Shown here: positions 6,459 to 7,982 of the stretch, piece after piece
Layout of the letters: each line of letters starts with the position of its first letter
Position numbering within the stretch: position 1 is the stretch's first letter
From: Alphaproteobacteria bacterium MarineAlpha10_Bin2
GTDB taxonomy: Bacteria > Pseudomonadota > Alphaproteobacteria > UBA828
Assembly (NCBI GenBank): GCA_002937555.1
Contig: PTKB01000123.1
Span: forward strand, 1-7,982
Length of the DNA: 7,982 nucleotides
Direction: 5' to 3'
Notes under the pieces: generated by a model
Database searches by the model: none
What the model saw: only the letters and a program-made list of their open reading frames with translations
Told to the model about the DNA's origin: nothing
Position numbers and translations under genes: made by a program

Positions 6459-7289
6459 CTATGCGAGCAGTGGCATGTAACTGTCCAGCGTCTTGAGGCA
6501 GGTGTCGCGGTCTTTCGACGGCATTTCCAGCAGCACCCGGTCGACGCCGGCATCGCGATATTTCTGGAGCGCCGCGGCGTCGGGCTCGGCACGGAAAATC
6601 GTCGTCGACAGGGTCGCCATGTCGCGCCCCGCCGCGTAGGCAATGCGGCGCAGGCGGGCGAAGCCGTCCACCATGTCGATCGGCCCGCGTGGAAACCAAC
6701 CGTCGCAATATTCGACGACCCGGCGCAGCGTGTAATCGGTCTCGCCGCCGAGGAGAATCGGAGGATGCGGCGATTGGAGCGGCTTCGGCGAGCAAAATGC
6801 CGGGTCGAAATCGACGAACTCACCGTGATATTCGCCTTGTTCCTCGGTCCACAACTGCTTGGCCGCGAGGATCGTTTCGCGCAGCACCTTGAAGCGGTTG
6901 TTATACGTGACACCGTGGTTTTCCATCTCATCGACGTTCCAGCCGCCGCCGATACCGAAAATGAATCGCCCGCCCGATAGACGGTCCACACTGGCGACGG
7001 ATTTCGCCAGGTTGAAGGGGTCGTGCTGCGGCACGAGGCAGATGCCGGTGCCGATCTTGAGCGTCTTTGTCACGGCCGCGGCGAAGGAGAGGGCCACGAA
7101 CGGATCGTAGGTGTGATAATACTGCTTCGGCACCTCGCCGCCGGCCGGAAACGGGGTTTTGCGGCTGGCCGGGATATGCGTGTGCTCGCAGGTGAGAAGC
7201 GATTCGAAACCGCGTTGCTCCAGTTCAACCGCAAGCTCGGTGAGGTCGATCGCGTAATGGGTGGGAAAGAAGTAAACGCCGATATCCAT
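6459..7289 (-). CDS. LLM-class (luciferase-like) flavin/F420-dependent oxidoreductase, Rv2161c-like
   Basis: Complete 276-aa TIM-barrel oxidoreductase of the bacterial luciferase-like superfamily, closest by eye to the TIGR03619 (Rv2161c) type. Visible motifs: GFESLLTCEHTHIP at about 27-40; LKIGTGICLVPQHDP at 77-91; AKSVASVDRLSGGRFIFGIGGGW at about 95-117, the most typical block of the family; R.KVLRETI..AKQLW at 132-147; and SPKPLQSPHPPILLGG at 167-182. Members reduce or oxidise small organic molecules with FMN or F420; neither substrate nor cofactor can be deduced here. The start ATG (7287-7289) has AAAGGA about 10 bases upstream. The stop is TAG at 6459-6461. It stands alone, and composition matches the suc genes (67% GC in one counted row). 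No signal peptide or membrane segment is visible. Confidence 0.9.
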   Translation of the reverse strand: MDIGVYFFPTHYAIDLTELAVELEQRGFESLLTCEHTHIPASRKTPFPAGGEVPKQYYHTYDPFVALSFAAAVTKTLKIGTGICLVPQHDPFNLAKSVASVDRLSGGRFIFGIGGGWNVDEMENHGVTYNNRFKVLRETILAAKQLWTEEQGEYHGEFVDFDPAFCSPKPLQSPHPPILLGGETDYTLRRVVEYCDGWFPRGPIDMVDGFARLRRIAYAAGRDMATLSTTIFRAEPDAAALQKYRDAGVDRVLLEMPSKDRDTCLKTLDSYMPLLA

Positions 7290-7356
7290 TTTCGATGATC
7301 CTTTGTGACAACAAGTTGCGTGTGATCTTACCGGCCGGCGCCAAGCTCCGTTAGAT

Positions 7357-7377
7357 AAAAAAGCGCGCGCTGCACGC
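7357..7377 (-). terminator. Rho-independent terminator behind xerC, embedded in repeat copy 3
   Basis: On the - strand GCGTGC (7377-7372), loop AGC and GCGCGC (7368-7363) form a 6-bp stem with one G-U pair, followed directly by TTTTTT (7362-7357). It lies about 52 bases past the xerC stop and ahead of the LLM gene, so it should separate the two transcripts. Confidence 0.65.
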
Positions 7378-7424
7378 TTGGTTTGCCCCTTCTCTCCAGC
7401 CCCTCATTCCCCGGGGAAGGGAGA
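7363..7424 (-). repeat. Intergenic repeat, copy 3 (inverted, with both hairpins)
   Basis: Read on the - strand it has the same layout as copy 1: a CCCC/GGGG palindrome (TTCCCCGGGGAA at 7407-7418), a G-rich spacer, the core GGGGCAAACCAAGC and a terminal GC hairpin. The stretch 7363-7389 matches copy 1 at 24 of 27 positions. It is in sense orientation behind xerC, and its tail doubles as the terminator. Confidence 0.75.
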
Positions 7425-7429
7425 CTTAT

Positions 7430-7982
7430 CTAGCTCCGGGCGCGCGGGTGCGCGGCGTTGTAGGCGGCCATCAGGCTCGCCTCGTCCACTTCCGTGTAGC
7501 GTTGGGTGGTGGTGAGGCTGGCGTGGCCGAGGAGTTCCTGGATGCTGCGGAGATCGCCGCCGTCGGCCAGGAGATGGGTGGCGAAGCTGTGGCGCAGCGC
7601 ATGCGGCGTTGCGCTCGACGGCAGGCCGAGGGCGCCGCGGAGACGGGCCATGCCGGCCTGGATGACGCGCGCGCCTAAGCGGCCGCCGCGCACGCCAACG
7701 AACAGCGGGCCGCGCGGCTCCAGCACGTGCGGGCAGGCGGCGCGGTAGTCGGCGATCGCCCGGTTGACCAACGGCAGCACCGGCACGCCGCGCTCCTTGC
7801 CGCCTTTGCCGCGTACCAGCAGCACGTCGGCGCCGGTGGCGTCGTGGCCGTCGAGGCCGAGGGCTTCGCCGATACGCAGGCCGCAGCCATAGAGCAGCAG
7901 CAGCACTGCCGCGTCGCGCTTGGCGATCCACGGCTGGGCGCCGGCGCTGGCGGCGCCGTCCCGCGCCGCAGCCATGACATCG
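7430..7982 (-). CDS. xerC: Tyrosine recombinase XerC, catalytic C-terminal part (5' end outside window)
   Basis: Site-specific recombinase of the phage-integrase family. XerC with XerD resolves chromosome dimers at dif during division. About 183 residues are visible, against about 300 for a full protein; the frame remains open through the window edge, so the ATG at 7975 is internal. Counting from that Met, the catalytic set is complete: R34 in GCGLRIGEAL, K57 in RGKGGKER, H125 and R128 in HALRHSFATHLL, H151 in LLGHASL and the nucleophile Y160 in TTTQRYTEV. The stop is TAG at 7430-7432. These blocks and the short C-terminus after Tyr fit housekeeping XerC better than an island integrase. The missing N-terminal DNA-binding domain prevents a firm XerC/XerD decision. 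Confidence 0.88.
   Translation of the reverse strand, partial: DVMAAARDGAASAGAQPWIAKRDAAVLLLLYGCGLRIGEALGLDGHDATGADVLLVRGKGGKERGVPVLPLVNRAIADYRAACPHVLEPRGPLFVGVRGGRLGARVIQAGMARLRGALGLPSSATPHALRHSFATHLLADGGDLRSIQELLGHASLTTTQRYTEVDEASLMAAYNAAHPRARS

Noticed and set aside
6380..6991. 203-codon - strand frame overlapping the LLM gene
   Set aside because: Shadow frame; the LLM frame carries the conserved ASVDRLSGGRF and PPILLGG blocks.
3926..7424. The three repeats as a CRISPR array
   Set aside because: Copies are kilobases apart, in mixed orientation, with no regular spacers and no cas gene.
7404..7931. 175-codon - strand frame overlapping xerC
   Set aside because: Arg/Pro-rich low-complexity shadow of xerC, whose own frame holds the complete catalytic set.
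7430..7982. xerC as an island integrase with an attachment site
   Set aside because: Motifs fit housekeeping XerC; no tRNA, direct-repeat att pair or phage gene is visible.

Overview
The window looks like chromosome of a GC-rich alphaproteobacterium. The evidence is protein-level: an alphaproteobacterial-type sucA-sucB-lpd run, a XerC-like recombinase a few kb downstream, and GC-biased third codon positions. Rhodospirillales or a related lineage is my best guess; genus and species cannot be read from this sequence.

Left part (1-3897, + strand): the 3' end of sucA (2-oxoglutarate dehydrogenase E1), complete sucB/odhB (E2, dihydrolipoyl succinyltransferase) and complete lpd (E3, dihydrolipoyl dehydrogenase). 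The gaps are 12 and 32 bp, as in an operon. Together the three proteins form the 2-oxoglutarate dehydrogenase complex of the TCA cycle. E1 decarboxylates 2-oxoglutarate, E2 passes the succinyl group to CoA through its swinging lipoyl arm, and E3 re-oxidises the lipoate with NAD+.

Middle part (4040-7289, - strand): two genes unrelated to the TCA cycle. One is a 675-aa TPR / O-GlcNAc-transferase-like (GT41) protein, AT-richer in the rows I counted and with 102-bp tandem repeats. The other is a 276-aa luciferase-like monooxygenase (LLM) family oxidoreductase. The 391 bp between them hold no intact gene. They do hold a degraded 5' end of an IS110-family element: a 46-codon transposase N-terminal fragment that runs into the TPR gene start, and about 180 bp of structured left-end DNA where IS110 elements encode their bridge RNA.

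Right part (7430-7982, - strand): the C-terminal catalytic half of a XerC-type tyrosine recombinase, cut by the window edge, with a rho-independent terminator behind it.

A GC-rich intergenic repeat (core GGGGCGAACCAAGCGCGCGG) occurs three times, at about 3926-3991, 6382-6419 and 7363-7424 (inverted). It occupies each of the three gaps around the two middle genes. Its tail is a GC hairpin that in one copy is followed by T6 and forms a terminator. Copy 2 lacks the upstream hairpin of the other two, and homology stops exactly where the IS110-like left end appears to begin. This suggests the IS landed in a repeat copy. I see no CRISPR array, tRNA or rRNA, no confident promoter, and no clearly new multi-gene system. 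The most interesting items are the IS110 left-end remnant, the repeat family and the orphan TPR-glycosyltransferase.
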